A stretch of 64,000 nt of DNA from a bacterium (GCA_020849855.1 JADZFO010000046.1:37985-101984), one strand, 5' to 3'. Shown: positions 1-9,387, counted from the first letter of the stretch. Program-made: numbers and translations. The notes: a model not told the origin generated them from the letters alone.

Positions 1-1
1 G

Positions 2-250
2 GCCAACCTGGCCAACATCAACCAGGTGATCATCCTGGTGGCGGTCTTCTCCGTGCTGATCTTCTTCTTCTTCAGCCTGGAGCATAAGAAGCTGGTGGGC
101 TCGGTCAGCAAGGTGGGTCTGTTCTTCCTGATGCTGGGCTTCGGCGCGGCCTTCGGGACGACGGTCATGGCGCGTGTGTCGCTGCTGGTCGGCCGCTTCC
201 AGTTCCTGATCGAGGACTGGCTCATGGGCCGCATCTTCAGAGCGGGCTGA
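2..250 (+). CDS. C-terminal fragment of an unknown membrane protein
   Basis: An open frame enters from the left edge and stops at 248-250, so only the last 82 residues are visible. They contain two hydrophobic segments (about residues 9-27 and 37-55 of the fragment) separated by a short basic loop (EHKK). An amphipathic tail ending in a basic residue follows. This is the end of a multi-pass inner-membrane protein. There is not enough sequence to name a family, and any start codon inside the fragment is incidental. The 183 bases that follow, before the opposing LptA-like gene, hold nothing I can name. Confidence 0.6.
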   Translation, partial: ANLANINQVIILVAVFSVLIFFFFSLEHKKLVGSVSKVGLFFLMLGFGAAFGTTVMARVSLLVGRFQFLIEDWLMGRIFRAG

Positions 251-433
251 GCAGGGACCTGGGATTGACACAGAGCAAACTGGTAATCAGGGTTTCACTG
301 GGAAGAGCTTGATCCGGACAGCGCACCAGCTGTTGCACTGTGCCTGCCGTGCCACTTCCGGTTGAACCGTCTAAAAGCTGTTTAGCAGCATCAGCAAATC
401 CGGCCAGCCGGTGTGAGTGATGCTGGCGCGGTT

Positions 434-1735
434 TTAGCGGGGATCCTCAGGCAGCTTTGGCGGCTTGTCCATATCGATGCGGGCTTCCTGCTCGCCGTGA
501 ACCTCCACCACCGTTCGCAGCTCCTTCTGGCCCGGCACCTTCTCCTGCGTCACCGTGATGCGCTCACCGGTAAAGGTGCTCTCGCCCTGGCGCACGACCG
601 GCCCACCACTGGCCTCATAACTGCCCGCGGCGATGTCCGCGCTGATCCTCTCAGCAGTCAGGGCCAGGTCATGGCCGCTGTCGTGCGCCGAGACCTTCCC
701 GCTGAGCAGGAAAGTCTGCTTCTTCAGCGAACCTTCGATGCGGCTGGCCTCCAGGCTGATGCGCCGCGTCGAGTCATCCAGCTTCACCCCGCCCACGGCC
801 TCCACGGTCTCGTCGTCCAGATCCACGGTGATCTCGCCGGCCTGCAGACTCAGGCCGCGCTGCGCATCCGTCAGCAGCGGCCCTGGTTCGCCGGGCTTCG
901 CGCCGTCGGCGCGAAGGGTGGCCTCCTCAAGCAGGGCCTCCATCTCGCGGCAGACCAGGCTGATCTGGCCATAACTTGCTTTCAGCCCGCCGCTGACCTT
1001 CAGGCGTCCCTGCTCAATATGCAGCTCCAGCTTTTCCGCGCTGAGCCGCACCGGGTCCTGGCCGCCGCGTTTGAAGGAGGCCTCGATGTTGCCCTCCGCT
1101 GCGGCGCGCTTGCCCTGGGTGTCGTAAAGCAGGTGGTCGGCCGCCAGGCTGTAGTTCTCGGCGCGGGCGCCGGAGCCGCTGCTGCGGCTGAGCTGGGCGC
1201 GGCCGCTGGTGGACCAGGACTGCCCGCCGTCAATGCTCAGCAGAGCGTCGGTGCTGAGCGTGACCTCCGGGGTGGTGACCCTGACTCCGCCGCTGGCCGA
1301 CAGGCGCTTGATGGCCGAGCGGTTGAAGGAGGCCTGCGGCAGCTCCAGCTCGCGGCTCATGCGCTGAGCCACCTCGCCGGGGTCGCGGCCCAGCTCTTCC
1401 TTGCTCAGCCCGCCCTCGGGCAGCTTGAGATCTTCGACAGTGGCAAAGGCGCCCGAGGCGATCTCCAGCTCCACCACGCCGGCACTGAGTGAAAAGCCCT
1501 CGCCGCTGACGCTGACACCGGATTCGAACTTGAGGTAGGTTGTGTCCTTGAAGGGGCGGATGGAAAGGCCCACGCCCTTGACCCGGTAGGCGCGCTCCTG
1601 CGGCGCCGGCGGGCTGATCTCCGGCGGCTTGGCGGCGATGCCCAGCGCCAGCAGCAGCGGCAGGCCAAAGCGCAGTAGGCGCGCGGGCGCGGCTGCGCCC
1701 CGCCATGCCCCTGCAGCTTTCCCGCCTCTGTCCAC
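434..1735 (-). CDS. OstA/LptA-like periplasmic protein (LPS-transport fold)
   Basis: A 433-residue protein with an N-terminal hydrophobic segment (about residues 20-36) that should act as a signal peptide or anchor. The rest is a long series of beta-strand units, each with a glycine-rich turn such as ASGGVRVT, AEGNIEAS, VSGGLKAS, AVGGVKLD and ASGGPVVR. This spacing is typical of the OstA/LptA/LptC beta-jellyroll that carries lipopolysaccharide across the periplasm. It is about twice the length of E. coli LptA, so it probably has two jellyroll blocks. The GTG start is supported by a TAGAAT hexamer exactly 6 nt upstream and the lack of a Shine-Dalgarno sequence. It is divergent from dnaB. LPS transport is inferred from fold and implies an outer membrane. 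Confidence 0.65.
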   Translation of the reverse strand: MDRGGKAAGAWRGAAAPARLLRFGLPLLLALGIAAKPPEISPPAPQERAYRVKGVGLSIRPFKDTTYLKFESGVSVSGEGFSLSAGVVELEIASGAFATVEDLKLPEGGLSKEELGRDPGEVAQRMSRELELPQASFNRSAIKRLSASGGVRVTTPEVTLSTDALLSIDGGQSWSTSGRAQLSRSSGSGARAENYSLAADHLLYDTQGKRAAAEGNIEASFKRGGQDPVRLSAEKLELHIEQGRLKVSGGLKASYGQISLVCREMEALLEEATLRADGAKPGEPGPLLTDAQRGLSLQAGEITVDLDDETVEAVGGVKLDDSTRRISLEASRIEGSLKKQTFLLSGKVSAHDSGHDLALTAERISADIAAGSYEASGGPVVRQGESTFTGERITVTQEKVPGQKELRTVVEVHGEQEARIDMDKPPKLPEDPR

Positions 1736-1741
1736 GCTGTA

Positions 1742-1747
1742 ATTCTA
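1742..1747 (-). promoter_or_regulatory. -10 hexamer TAGAAT, 6 nt from the start codon
   Basis: TAGAAT on the minus strand, followed by 6 nt and then the GTG of the LptA-like gene. Transcription would begin at or next to the G of GTG, giving a leaderless mRNA. No good -35 box is visible. Confidence 0.5.
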
Positions 1748-1879
1748 GGGGCTGACCGGGCCCCGCGCTGCGGATATGCACAGGGCCGCAGAACTATCCG
1801 CGCGAAAGCCATAGCTATCAACAACAGATTCGAGCAAATGCACAGCCTGTCCTGTGGCGCAAGGCGCGGATGCATGCGA

Positions 1880-1885
1880 TAGTAT
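1880..1885 (+). promoter_or_regulatory. -10 hexamer TAGTAT of dnaB
   Basis: TAGTAT lies 12 nt before the dnaB ATG. The expected start site is 6-7 nt downstream, leaving a leader of about 5 nt with no Shine-Dalgarno sequence. No clear -35 box is seen. Confidence 0.35.
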
Positions 1886-1897
1886 TTCCGCCCCGCA

Positions 1898-3361
1898 ATG
1901 GCCCTTCAAAGAGACAACAGCGCGCTTCCGCTTGAGCAGCGCATCCCGCCCCAGAATGTTGAGCTGGAAATGGCGGTGCTTGGCGCGATCATGCTTGAGC
2001 CCCAGGATGCCTACGCCCTGGCGGCCGACATGCTGTCACGCGACAGTTTCTACCTTGACGGCCATGGCCTGCTCTTTGAGATCATGGGCGAGCTCTATCA
2101 CCGCGGCATCCCGCCGGACGCGCAAAGCGTGCTGGACGAGCTGCGGGCCCGCAACCTGCTGGAGCGCGTGGGCGGCAGCGGCGTGGTGATGGGCATGCTC
2201 AACGCGGTGCCCACTGCGGCGAATGTGGAATACCACGCACGCAAGATCGCAGAGAAAGCCCAGCTGCGCGCGGTGATCCGCGGCTGCACCAAGGTGATCG
2301 AAGAGGCCTACAAGCAGGAGCTGACCGTCGAGCGCATCCTCGACATCGCTGAAAGCACGGTGCTGCAGCTCAGCCAGCGCTCGCTCTCCGGCGAGTTCCT
2401 GCCTATCGCGCAGGTGCTGCAGGAGTACTGGGAGAAGCTTTCCGACCGCGACGAGGAACTGGCTCGGATGCGGGCCCAGGGCGTTGAGCACCCGCGCATC
2501 GCCGCCGGCGTGCCCTCGGGCTTCGCCGACCTTGATGAGAAGACCAACGGCCTGCGCGCCAGCGAGCTTTCGATCATCGCCGCCCGCCCGAGCGTGGGCA
2601 AGACCGCGCTGGCCCTGAACATGGCACACAACCTGGCGGTGGAGCAGAACGTGCCCATCGCCCTTTTTAGCCTGGAAATGGGCGCCGAGCAGTTGGCCGA
2701 GCGCCTGCTGTGCATCGGCTCCAAGCACATCGCCGGCGGACGGATCAAGGGTATCGGCAGCCACCGCCTGCAGAACCCCGACCTGGACGCGGGCGAGTGG
2801 AGCATTCTGACCAAGAGCTACCAGCGCTTGAGCGCCTCGCCGCTTTATATCGACGATTCAAGCTACCTGACCATCGGCATGCTGAAAAGCAAGTGCCGGC
2901 GCCTTGCCGCGCACTATGGCGTGCAGTGCATCGTGATCGACTACCTGCAGCTGATGAGCGGCGCGGGCAACAGCGACAACCGCGTGCAGGAAGTCAGCGA
3001 GATCAGCCGCGGCCTTAAGCAGATCGCCCGCGAGCTGCGCATTCCGGTGATTGCGCTCTCTCAGCTGAGCCGCCAGGTCACCCAGCGCACCAGCAAGCGC
3101 CCGCAGCTTTCCGACCTGCGCGAGTCGGGCTCCATCGAGCAGGACGCCGACGTGGTGATGTTCATCCACCGCGACGACTACTACGAGGAAAAGACCGACA
3201 AGCCGGCGACGCCGATCAGCGGCGAGTACGCGCCGGAAATGATGCCGGTGACCGAGATCATCGTGGCCAAGAACCGTAACGGCCCCACCGGCGTGGTGAA
3301 GCTGCTGTGGTTCCCGGAGATCACGCGTTTCCTCGATATGGGTCAGGGCTGGCGCTCCTAG
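1898..3361 (+). CDS. dnaB: Replicative DNA helicase DnaB
   Basis: A hexameric 5'-3' helicase that unwinds DNA at the replication fork and recruits primase. The 487 residues are the normal length. The N-terminal all-helical primase-binding domain (about 15-165) begins with the typical PPQNVELEMAVLGAIML run. The RecA-like domain follows, with Walker A ARPSVGKTAL (about 229-238), a CIVIDYLQLM Walker B, the QLSRQV loop and the C-terminal KNRNGPTG arginine-finger segment. There is no intein. The ATG has no Shine-Dalgarno; a -10-like hexamer lies 12 nt upstream. Its primase partner dnaG is about 20 kb away on the other strand, and a divergent DnaB-like domain occurs in the fusion gene at 34.3-36.3 kb. 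Confidence 0.97.
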   Translation: MALQRDNSALPLEQRIPPQNVELEMAVLGAIMLEPQDAYALAADMLSRDSFYLDGHGLLFEIMGELYHRGIPPDAQSVLDELRARNLLERVGGSGVVMGMLNAVPTAANVEYHARKIAEKAQLRAVIRGCTKVIEEAYKQELTVERILDIAESTVLQLSQRSLSGEFLPIAQVLQEYWEKLSDRDEELARMRAQGVEHPRIAAGVPSGFADLDEKTNGLRASELSIIAARPSVGKTALALNMAHNLAVEQNVPIALFSLEMGAEQLAERLLCIGSKHIAGGRIKGIGSHRLQNPDLDAGEWSILTKSYQRLSASPLYIDDSSYLTIGMLKSKCRRLAAHYGVQCIVIDYLQLMSGAGNSDNRVQEVSEISRGLKQIARELRIPVIALSQLSRQVTQRTSKRPQLSDLRESGSIEQDADVVMFIHRDDYYEEKTDKPATPISGEYAPEMMPVTEIIVAKNRNGPTGVVKLLWFPEITRFLDMGQGWRS

Positions 3362-3567
3362 TAGCAGCCGAGCTTAGACTCGATCCACCTTGCACAGACA
3401 GCTGCCCAGCCCAGGCAGCAGGCCAAGGCAGACGCAATGGCCAGGCACGATTCCCTAGCGCATTTGCTGAGCGCCGGGCCAGATTGTTACGCTGCGTTGA
3501 GGCCCCGGCCGGGCCGCGCTGACTGGTTCAGGAAGGCAGGCAGAGGGACGGCCACTGCTCCGGGAGA

Positions 3568-5178
3568 CTAGTTGCCCGTGTCCCCGTTGCCGTTGCCATT
3601 GTTGCTCGAGCCGTTGCCGTCATCAAAGAGCTTGAAGATCGCAAAGCCGCTGGTCAGGGAGCTGATCACCTGCGAGAAGCTGAAGGAGGCGCCTTTCGGC
3701 GGCACATAGATGGTGTCGCCGGGCAGCAGGCGGTAGTCGTTCGGCATCTCGTGGCCCTTTTGGATCTCCTTGAAATTGACCTGGATCACTTCCGCCGGCT
3801 CCAGGGGATAGCGCCGGTCGCGGTTGCCGCGGATCAGTGCCAGCCAGCCAGTGTTGGCATCCCCGGTCATGCCGCCGGCCTGGGCCAGGTAGTCGGTGAC
3901 CAGGCTGTCATAGGCATAGTCGAAGGCCCCGGCCTGCTGCACCTCGCCCAGCACGAAGATACGGCGCTCTCGCGGCTGGATGCGGATGATGTCGCGGTCC
4001 TGGACTTCAAAGGCCGCCAGCTCTTCCAGGTGGTTCATGCCCGAGGCGATGTCCACATAAAGCTGGGCCTGGTTGCAGCAGCCGTCATCGCGCTCGATGA
4101 TGGCATTGCAAAGGTCGCTGTTCAGGTCCACTGTGCCGGCCAGGCGCAGCACATCGGCGAGGTTCTCTTCCTCGAGCAGCTCATAGCGGCCCGGCTGCGC
4201 CACGCCAAAGACCGTCACCGAGCGCAGCGGCGTTGGCAGGTAGACAATGTCTCCAGGCAGCAGGGGCACGGCCAGGGCGGCTGGGTTGGCTTCCCTGGCG
4301 GCCAGCAGGGGGTCATAGACCTCCACGCTGCACGCGCTGTCCTGGCGGCACTTCTCGATGAATGCCGTCCAGCCGGTGTAAGCCGCCAGGCTCTGGAAGT
4401 CCGCCGCCTTCTTGATCACCGACGCGGGCGCGCTGCTCAGCAGGATGCCGGAGCGGCCCCCCTCAGCAATGCCATCGCCTTCATCCCCGGCCTCGGCCGG
4501 CTCGGACGAGCTCTCCGCCAGCGGCTGCAACTGCTGCAGCGGCGGCGGGCCCGGCAGGCTGCCGGAGGCGGGGTCAAAGGCGCCGCGGATCAGGTGCACC
4601 CGGCGATAGGAACCCGGATCAACCGGCTCAATCCCCGGATAGCGGGAGGCCTCGTCGGATACCGGTGTATAGACATAGCTCTGCAGCAGGCCGTAGAGGG
4701 TCTCGCCCGAGCGCATCGTGACCAGGCGGCCGGGCTGGTCCGAGCCGACCAGGAAGACCTGCAGCTGGCCGAATTCCAGCACGTTCAGGTCCACCAGGGG
4801 CTGGCGGTAATACTGCTGGAACTGCTCCTGCAGCCGCGCGGCGGCGGCGGCTGGCAGCAGGCCGGCCACCTGGACCGTCCCGATATAAGGCAGGGTGACA
4901 TTGCCGGCACCGTCAACGCTGACCTCCCAGCTCTGGCGCTGGCGGCCGTCAAAGAAGTTGACGCGCAGCATGTCGTTGGCACTGAGGCGGTGGTAGCTGC
5001 CCACCAGGCGGTCGATTTCGTTGACCGTGACGCGGGCGGTGCTGCCGGAGTTCTGCGGCGCGCTTCCAACCGCGACGGCGTCATCGGCCGCGCGGCAGAT
5101 CCCAGCCGTCGCCAGCAGCGCCAGCAGCAGTCCAGTTGCCACATAGACCGGGACCCGCCCGGCCGCCAAACGCCCCAT
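3568..5178 (-). CDS. Wza-like polysaccharide export protein with SLBB repeats
   Basis: A periplasmic/outer-membrane channel-type protein for capsule or exopolysaccharide export. After an N-terminal signal (about residues 8-27, VYVATGLLLALLATAGICRA) comes a polysaccharide-export domain (about 50-130, with YHRLSANDMLRVNFFDG and LPYIGTVQVAGL). Several SLBB-type segments follow (VFLVGSDQPGRL, VTVFGVAQPGRYEL, IFVLGEVQQAGAFDY), then YRLLPGDTIYVPPKG. It ends in an Asn/Gly-rich tail. No lipobox is visible, unlike E. coli Wza. The ATG at 5178 is chosen because the reading frame upstream runs into the divergent ppk1 promoter region and does not look like protein. No Wzc-like kinase or glycosyltransferase lies nearby. 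Confidence 0.8.
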   Translation of the reverse strand: MGRLAAGRVPVYVATGLLLALLATAGICRAADDAVAVGSAPQNSGSTARVTVNEIDRLVGSYHRLSANDMLRVNFFDGRQRQSWEVSVDGAGNVTLPYIGTVQVAGLLPAAAAARLQEQFQQYYRQPLVDLNVLEFGQLQVFLVGSDQPGRLVTMRSGETLYGLLQSYVYTPVSDEASRYPGIEPVDPGSYRRVHLIRGAFDPASGSLPGPPPLQQLQPLAESSSEPAEAGDEGDGIAEGGRSGILLSSAPASVIKKAADFQSLAAYTGWTAFIEKCRQDSACSVEVYDPLLAAREANPAALAVPLLPGDIVYLPTPLRSVTVFGVAQPGRYELLEEENLADVLRLAGTVDLNSDLCNAIIERDDGCCNQAQLYVDIASGMNHLEELAAFEVQDRDIIRIQPRERRIFVLGEVQQAGAFDYAYDSLVTDYLAQAGGMTGDANTGWLALIRGNRDRRYPLEPAEVIQVNFKEIQKGHEMPNDYRLLPGDTIYVPPKGASFSFSQVISSLTSGFAIFKLFDDGNGSSNNGNGNGDTGN

Positions 5179-5333
5179 CAGTTTGCCTGCCTTCCTCTGC
5201 GCACGCCCTGCGTCCGCCGGTCTAGATGTTAGCACTGCCCATGGGCTGCTGATAAGACTTTCAAAAGGCGGCCAATCGAAGGCTGAATGCCCTTCAGTGC
5301 TTTGTCTTAACGGAAAACTCATGTCGCGCTTGT

Positions 5334-5339
5334 TATGAT
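5334..5339 (+). promoter_or_regulatory. -10 hexamer TATGAT of ppk1
   Basis: TATGAT, then CTGGCC, then the ATG of ppk1: a 6-nt gap, predicting a transcript that starts on the initiation codon. No Shine-Dalgarno and no obvious -35 box. Confidence 0.5.
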
Positions 5340-5345
5340 CTGGCC

Positions 5346-7532
5346 ATGAGCAAGCGGGGCGCAGGGCTGGAAGAGCCACAGACGGCGGCGGGGCAGCAGC
5401 AGCCGATCGAAGTACAGGGGCTGAGCCCGGATTCACCTGAAGCCTATTTCAACCGCGACCTGAGCTGGCTGGCCTTTGCCCAGCGCGTGCTGGCGCAGGT
5501 TGAGGACCCGGGGGTGCCCCTGCTGGAGCGCCTGCGCTTTGCCGGCATCATGGGCGTGCTGCATGACGAGTTCTTTCAGAAGCGCGCCACCCTGATCCAG
5601 CGCGGCTGGCCCGCCTCCATCGCCGACGGCGGCTATCAGGGCTGGACCCCCCAGCGTCTCAAGGCCGCCTGCCGCGAGGTAATCGACGAGCAGTCGCGGC
5701 GGCTGGGGGACGTCTTCCAGCAGCAGATCCGCCCGGCCCTGCGCGAGGCGGGCATCGCGATCCTGGACTACAGCGAGCTGAGCGCGGAACAGAAGAAAGA
5801 CCTGGCGCACTACTTCCAGACCCAGGTGCAGCCGATCCTGACCCCGCTGGCGGTGGACGCGGAGCATCCCTTTCCCTTCATCAGCAACCTGGGCCTGAAC
5901 CTGGGTATCCAGGTGCTGGAGCGTGGCAAGCGCGTGCCGCGCTTTGTGCGGCTGAAGGTGCCGGGGAACCGCCCGCGCTGGGTGCCGCTGCCGGACGGCG
6001 CGGGCTATGTGCCGCTGGAACAGGTGATCAGCGCGCACCTGGCGGACTTCTTCCCTGACGTCTCGGGCCTGGAGGTCTATACCTTCCGAGTCACCCGAGG
6101 CGAGCCCAACGAGCGCCATGGCGACGATGACGGGCACGACCCCGAACTTGAGCACCTGACCCCCGGCCTGATCGTCAGCCAGGTGGAGCGCCGCCTGCTG
6201 GCCCGGCGCTTCGCCAAGGCCACCCGTCTGCAGGTCAGCCACCGCATGCCCGAAGGCCTGCGCAACTGGCTGGCTGAGCAGCTGGAGCTGGGCCCGGACG
6301 ACATCTACCTCAACGACAACGTGATGGGCAAGAGCGACCTGACGCAGTTCCGCCCGGACGGGCACCCTGAGCTGCGCTTCCCGGCTCATGAGCCCCAGAC
6401 CCACCCGCGCCTGCGGCGCCTGCTGCCCGGCGACCACAGCGCCATCTTTGAGGAGATCCGGCGCGGCGACATTCTGCTGCACCACCCTTACCAGAGCTTC
6501 GACACTTCGGTACTGCGCTTCCTGGAGAGCGCTGCCCGCGACCCGCGCGTGCTGGCGATGAAGCTGACCATTTACCGCACCTCCAGCGACAGCCCGATCA
6601 TCCGGGCCCTGCTGGAGGCCGCGCGCAGCGGCAAGCAGGTGGCCGTGCTGGTGGAGATCACCGCGCGCTTCGACGAAGCGCCGAACATTGCCTGGGGCCA
6701 GCGCCTGGAATCCGCCGGCGCGCATGTGACCTATGGAATTGAAAACCTCAAGACCCACCTGAAGCTGGCGCTGGTTGTCCGCGAGGAAGAGGACGGCATC
6801 CGCCGCTATGTGCACTGCGGCACGGGCAACTACCACTCCGGTACTGCGCGGGCCTATGTTGACCTCGGCCTCTTCTCCTGCGACCCGCAGCTCAGCGCGG
6901 ACGTGGCGGATGTCTTTAACGAACTGACCTCGGCCACGGACTACCCCAGCTACCGCCGCCTTGTGGTGGCCCCGGACCAGCTGCGCCAGCGCTTCACCGA
7001 CATGATCCGCCGCGAGGCCGAGCATGCGCTTGCCGGACGCCCCTGTGGCATCCGGGCCAAGATGAACCAGCTCAGCGACATGCAGATCATCCGTGAGCTT
7101 TACCTGGCCTCCCAGGCCGGAGTGCCGATTGAGCTCGACGTGCGCGGCCTGTGCTGCCTGCGGCCCGGCGTACCGGGACTTTCCGAGAGCATCAGGGTCT
7201 TCAGCGTGGTCGGGCGTTTCCTGGAGCACAGCCGTCTGTACCGCTTTGAGAACGGCGGCCAGGCCGAGTACTTCATCGGCTCCGCCGACTGGATGCAGCG
7301 CAACCTGGACCGCCGCATCGAAAGCGTCACGCCGGTGGCCGAGCCGGAGCTGCGGCGCCAGCTTGATGCGATCCTGCAGACCTATGAAGCCGACAACTGC
7401 AGCGCCTGGGACCTGCAGCCCGACGGCAGTTATCTGCGCCGCAGCCCGGCCCCGGGGGGCAACGGCCACCCTGACGGCGAACTGCTCTGCGCGCAGGAAC
7501 GCTTCATCAACCTGGCGGGTCTGCAGGACTAG
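5346..7532 (+). CDS. ppk1: Polyphosphate kinase 1
   Basis: Makes polyphosphate from ATP, reversibly. The 728 residues contain the four PPK1 parts in order: the N-terminal helical domain starting YFNRDLSWLAFAQRVL, the head domain, and two phospholipase-D-like catalytic domains. The phosphorylated histidine is expected in ENLKTHLKLALVV, and the second conserved histidine region is RYVHCGTGNYHSGTAR. It ends in the usual way, CAQERFINL. It stands alone between a divergent export protein and the ECF sigma gene; no exopolyphosphatase or CHAD gene is adjacent. Confidence 0.96.
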   Translation: MSKRGAGLEEPQTAAGQQQPIEVQGLSPDSPEAYFNRDLSWLAFAQRVLAQVEDPGVPLLERLRFAGIMGVLHDEFFQKRATLIQRGWPASIADGGYQGWTPQRLKAACREVIDEQSRRLGDVFQQQIRPALREAGIAILDYSELSAEQKKDLAHYFQTQVQPILTPLAVDAEHPFPFISNLGLNLGIQVLERGKRVPRFVRLKVPGNRPRWVPLPDGAGYVPLEQVISAHLADFFPDVSGLEVYTFRVTRGEPNERHGDDDGHDPELEHLTPGLIVSQVERRLLARRFAKATRLQVSHRMPEGLRNWLAEQLELGPDDIYLNDNVMGKSDLTQFRPDGHPELRFPAHEPQTHPRLRRLLPGDHSAIFEEIRRGDILLHHPYQSFDTSVLRFLESAARDPRVLAMKLTIYRTSSDSPIIRALLEAARSGKQVAVLVEITARFDEAPNIAWGQRLESAGAHVTYGIENLKTHLKLALVVREEEDGIRRYVHCGTGNYHSGTARAYVDLGLFSCDPQLSADVADVFNELTSATDYPSYRRLVVAPDQLRQRFTDMIRREAEHALAGRPCGIRAKMNQLSDMQIIRELYLASQAGVPIELDVRGLCCLRPGVPGLSESIRVFSVVGRFLEHSRLYRFENGGQAEYFIGSADWMQRNLDRRIESVTPVAEPELRRQLDAILQTYEADNCSAWDLQPDGSYLRRSPAPGGNGHPDGELLCAQERFINLAGLQD

Positions 7533-7687
7533 TTCCGCTTCACGCGGCAGGTACTAGAATATAGGCGTCCGGAACGGATTGCTTCGATATCGAACAATTC
7601 TTCCAGGCCCTTCGTCGGACTGCATGACGTGAACCGCGAACTGAGTCCGCAGCTTGTTGCGGAGTGGAGCGGTACGTCAGAAAGGAA

Positions 7688-8326
7688 ATGACAAGCGTAT
7701 TGAACAGTATCGGCAGCAGGCACTCCCCCACCCGCATCAGTGATGAGGTTCTGGTCGGACGGCTGGCCGCCGGTGATTCGGGCGCCTTCGACGAGATCTT
7801 CGAGCGCTACCACCAGCAGATCTACAACTTCGTCAAAAAGCAGGTTTCTGACGCGGAGAGTGTGGAGGACCTGGTGCAGGAAGTCTTCCTGCGTGTCTAC
7901 AAGAGCGCGCACAACTTCGACGTTGAGAAGAAGTTCAGCTCCTGGATCTACAAGATCGCGCTTAACGAAGTGAAGCGGCACTGGAAGCGCAGCGCCAGCC
8001 GGCAGACCTACAGCCTCAACACGCCCCTGGGCGATGAGGGTGGGGATACTGAGCGCGCCGACCTGCTGGAAGACCAGCGGATCACGCCGGATGTGCTGAC
8101 CGAGAACGAGATTTTCAGCAAGAACCTGCGCCATCTGATCGACCGCCTGCCGGAAAAGCAGCGCATGGTGGTGATGCTGAAGGTTTACCAGGACCTGACT
8201 TTCGAGGAAATCGCGGAGATCTGCGAGTGCCCCCTCAGCACCGTGCTTTCACGGATGCGCTACGCGGTAAACAAACTGCGCCGCTGGCTTGGTATAGAGG
8301 AGCAGGAGGAGCGGGACGAAGCATGA
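7688..8326 (+). CDS. ECF-type RNA polymerase sigma factor
   Basis: A group-4 sigma factor of about 212 residues. Region 2 contains the core-binding/-10 recognition segment DLVQEVFLRVYKSAHNF, followed by FSSWIYKIALNEVKRHW. Region 4 is the helix-turn-helix LTFEEIAEICECPLSTVLSR (about 170-190). The segment LPEKQRMVVMLKVYQ is typical of RpoE/SigW-type factors. An upstream GTG at 7664 would add eight residues; the choice between the two is uncertain because neither has a well-spaced Shine-Dalgarno. A TAGAAT hexamer at 7554-7559 could drive the gene. The next gene encodes a zinc anti-sigma factor, so the pair forms a stress-response module. Confidence 0.93.
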   Translation: MTSVLNSIGSRHSPTRISDEVLVGRLAAGDSGAFDEIFERYHQQIYNFVKKQVSDAESVEDLVQEVFLRVYKSAHNFDVEKKFSSWIYKIALNEVKRHWKRSASRQTYSLNTPLGDEGGDTERADLLEDQRITPDVLTENEIFSKNLRHLIDRLPEKQRMVVMLKVYQDLTFEEIAEICECPLSTVLSRMRYAVNKLRRWLGIEEQEERDEA

Positions 8327-8452
8327 TGCAGAAGCAGACAGGAATGCTGCGGCTGCACCGGCGCCGCTTCAATTGCGAGATGAATGCCAGGACAATAAAC
8401 GCTGCCAGGGAGGCCACAGCCGCAAAGCTCTGCACTGCGGCCGGATAAACCC

Positions 8453-8689
8453 ATGGACTGTAAGAAGATACAGCAGGTTATTTATCGCTTCATTTATGGA
8501 GAATCCAATACTGTCGAGCTGCGGCGCATCAAGGCCCACCTTGAGAACTGCTCAAGCTGCCAGGAAGAGCGCCTGATCATCGAAGAGATCCTCGTCCAGC
8601 TCAAGACCGATGCCACTGCGGCCCAGGAAGACTGCCCTGAGTGCGTCAAGGACCGCATGCTTGACGGCATCAAGCGCAAGATCGGCTGA
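8453..8689 (+). CDS. Zinc-binding anti-sigma factor (RsrA/ChrR-like ZAS)
   Basis: A 78-residue soluble protein with the ZAS zinc motif HLENCSSC (H-x3-C-x2-C, about residues 29-36), preceded by an N-terminal Cys (MDCKK). A second pair (CPEC, about 63-66) lies before the basic C-terminal helix VKDRMLDGIKRKIG. The layout matches small thiol-based redox sensors such as RsrA, which release their sigma factor when disulfides form and zinc is lost. It lies 126 nt behind the ECF sigma gene. A redox role is inferred from the Cys pattern. There is no transmembrane segment. Confidence 0.75.
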   Translation: MDCKKIQQVIYRFIYGESNTVELRRIKAHLENCSSCQEERLIIEEILVQLKTDATAAQEDCPECVKDRMLDGIKRKIG

Positions 8690-8691
8690 GG

Positions 8692-9387
8692 CTACAACGC
8701 TTCTTCATCCGGCGTTGCCCCTTCAAGAGCTTCCCGCAGGTAGACAGTCAGCTCTTCCGTCCACAGTTGCCTGCGCACCTGAAGGTAAGCCACACAGACC
8801 AGCGGCAGCGCCGCGACGCTGATACCGGCGGCCAGATAGCCTGAGAAATACAGCCCCAGGAGCAGCATCCCCGCGCTAAACAGGGGCAGCAGCAGCCATT
8901 CCCAGCGCCAGAGCCTCCGGCCCGGTCGCAGATACCAGTCCAGATTGGCCGCCACGCGCCGCAGGGCGGGCAGCAGGCTGCCGGCGCTGTTGCGCGGCAG
9001 CAGCGCGCGCCAGGGCCAGGGGCAAGCCTCAAAGATCGTGTCGTGCTCCAGCCCGTCAAGCGCGATCCGGGTGAAAAGGTCGCTTTGGGACAGGCGGCGG
9101 CGCAGGCGGCGGCGCTCAGTGTGGCTGTAAAGCAGGGCTGGAATCAGAATGAGCAGGCACCAGCCGCCGGCAAGCCAGAGCAGAAGCGAGCTTACGGAGA
9201 CTTCGCGGGCCAGGCGGGCGAAGTAGTCCACCAGCGCAATCAGCAGGGGCAGGAGAGCTATCAGGTACAGCGAGAAGCGGGATAGGGCCGCGGTGTCATC
9301 CGCGCGGCGCGCCATCTGGCTTAGTGCCCGGTCCAGCGGAAGCAGTCCACCACCCGCTCTGCGCGCATCTTTGCCTGTGCTTCGCAC
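8692..9387 (-). CDS. Unknown four-helix membrane protein
   Basis: A membrane protein with two hydrophobic hairpins. The first is LYLIALLPLLIALVDYF plus SLLLWLAGGWCLLILIPALL. The second is LLLPLFSAGMLLLGLYF plus AAGISVAALPLVCVAYL. A basic loop with HTERRRLRRRL lies between them, followed by a segment rich in Trp and Arg. The tail is acidic. I recognise no family. The start is uncertain: GTG at 9387 is 5 nt after a TACCAT hexamer and would be leaderless, while an ATG at 9315 gives a protein 24 residues shorter. It is the last gene of the minus-strand block that contains flotillin. Confidence 0.6.
   Translation of the reverse strand: MRSTGKDARRAGGGLLPLDRALSQMARRADDTAALSRFSLYLIALLPLLIALVDYFARLAREVSVSSLLLWLAGGWCLLILIPALLYSHTERRRLRRRLSQSDLFTRIALDGLEHDTIFEACPWPWRALLPRNSAGSLLPALRRVAANLDWYLRPGRRLWRWEWLLLPLFSAGMLLLGLYFSGYLAAGISVAALPLVCVAYLQVRRQLWTEELTVYLREALEGATPDEEAL

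Noticed and set aside
413..1492. A 359-codon open frame opposite the LptA-like gene
   Set aside because: Antisense shadow with biased composition; the minus-strand beta-repeat protein explains the region.
3751..5232. A 493-codon open frame opposite the SLBB export gene
   Set aside because: Antisense shadow; the minus-strand protein has a signal peptide and family motifs, the plus-strand one has none.
5433..7469. A 678-codon open frame on the strand opposite ppk1
   Set aside because: It mirrors ppk1 codons. High third-position GC leaves few stops on the antisense strand, and its translation is Ala/Leu/Arg/Gln-rich with no recognisable domain.
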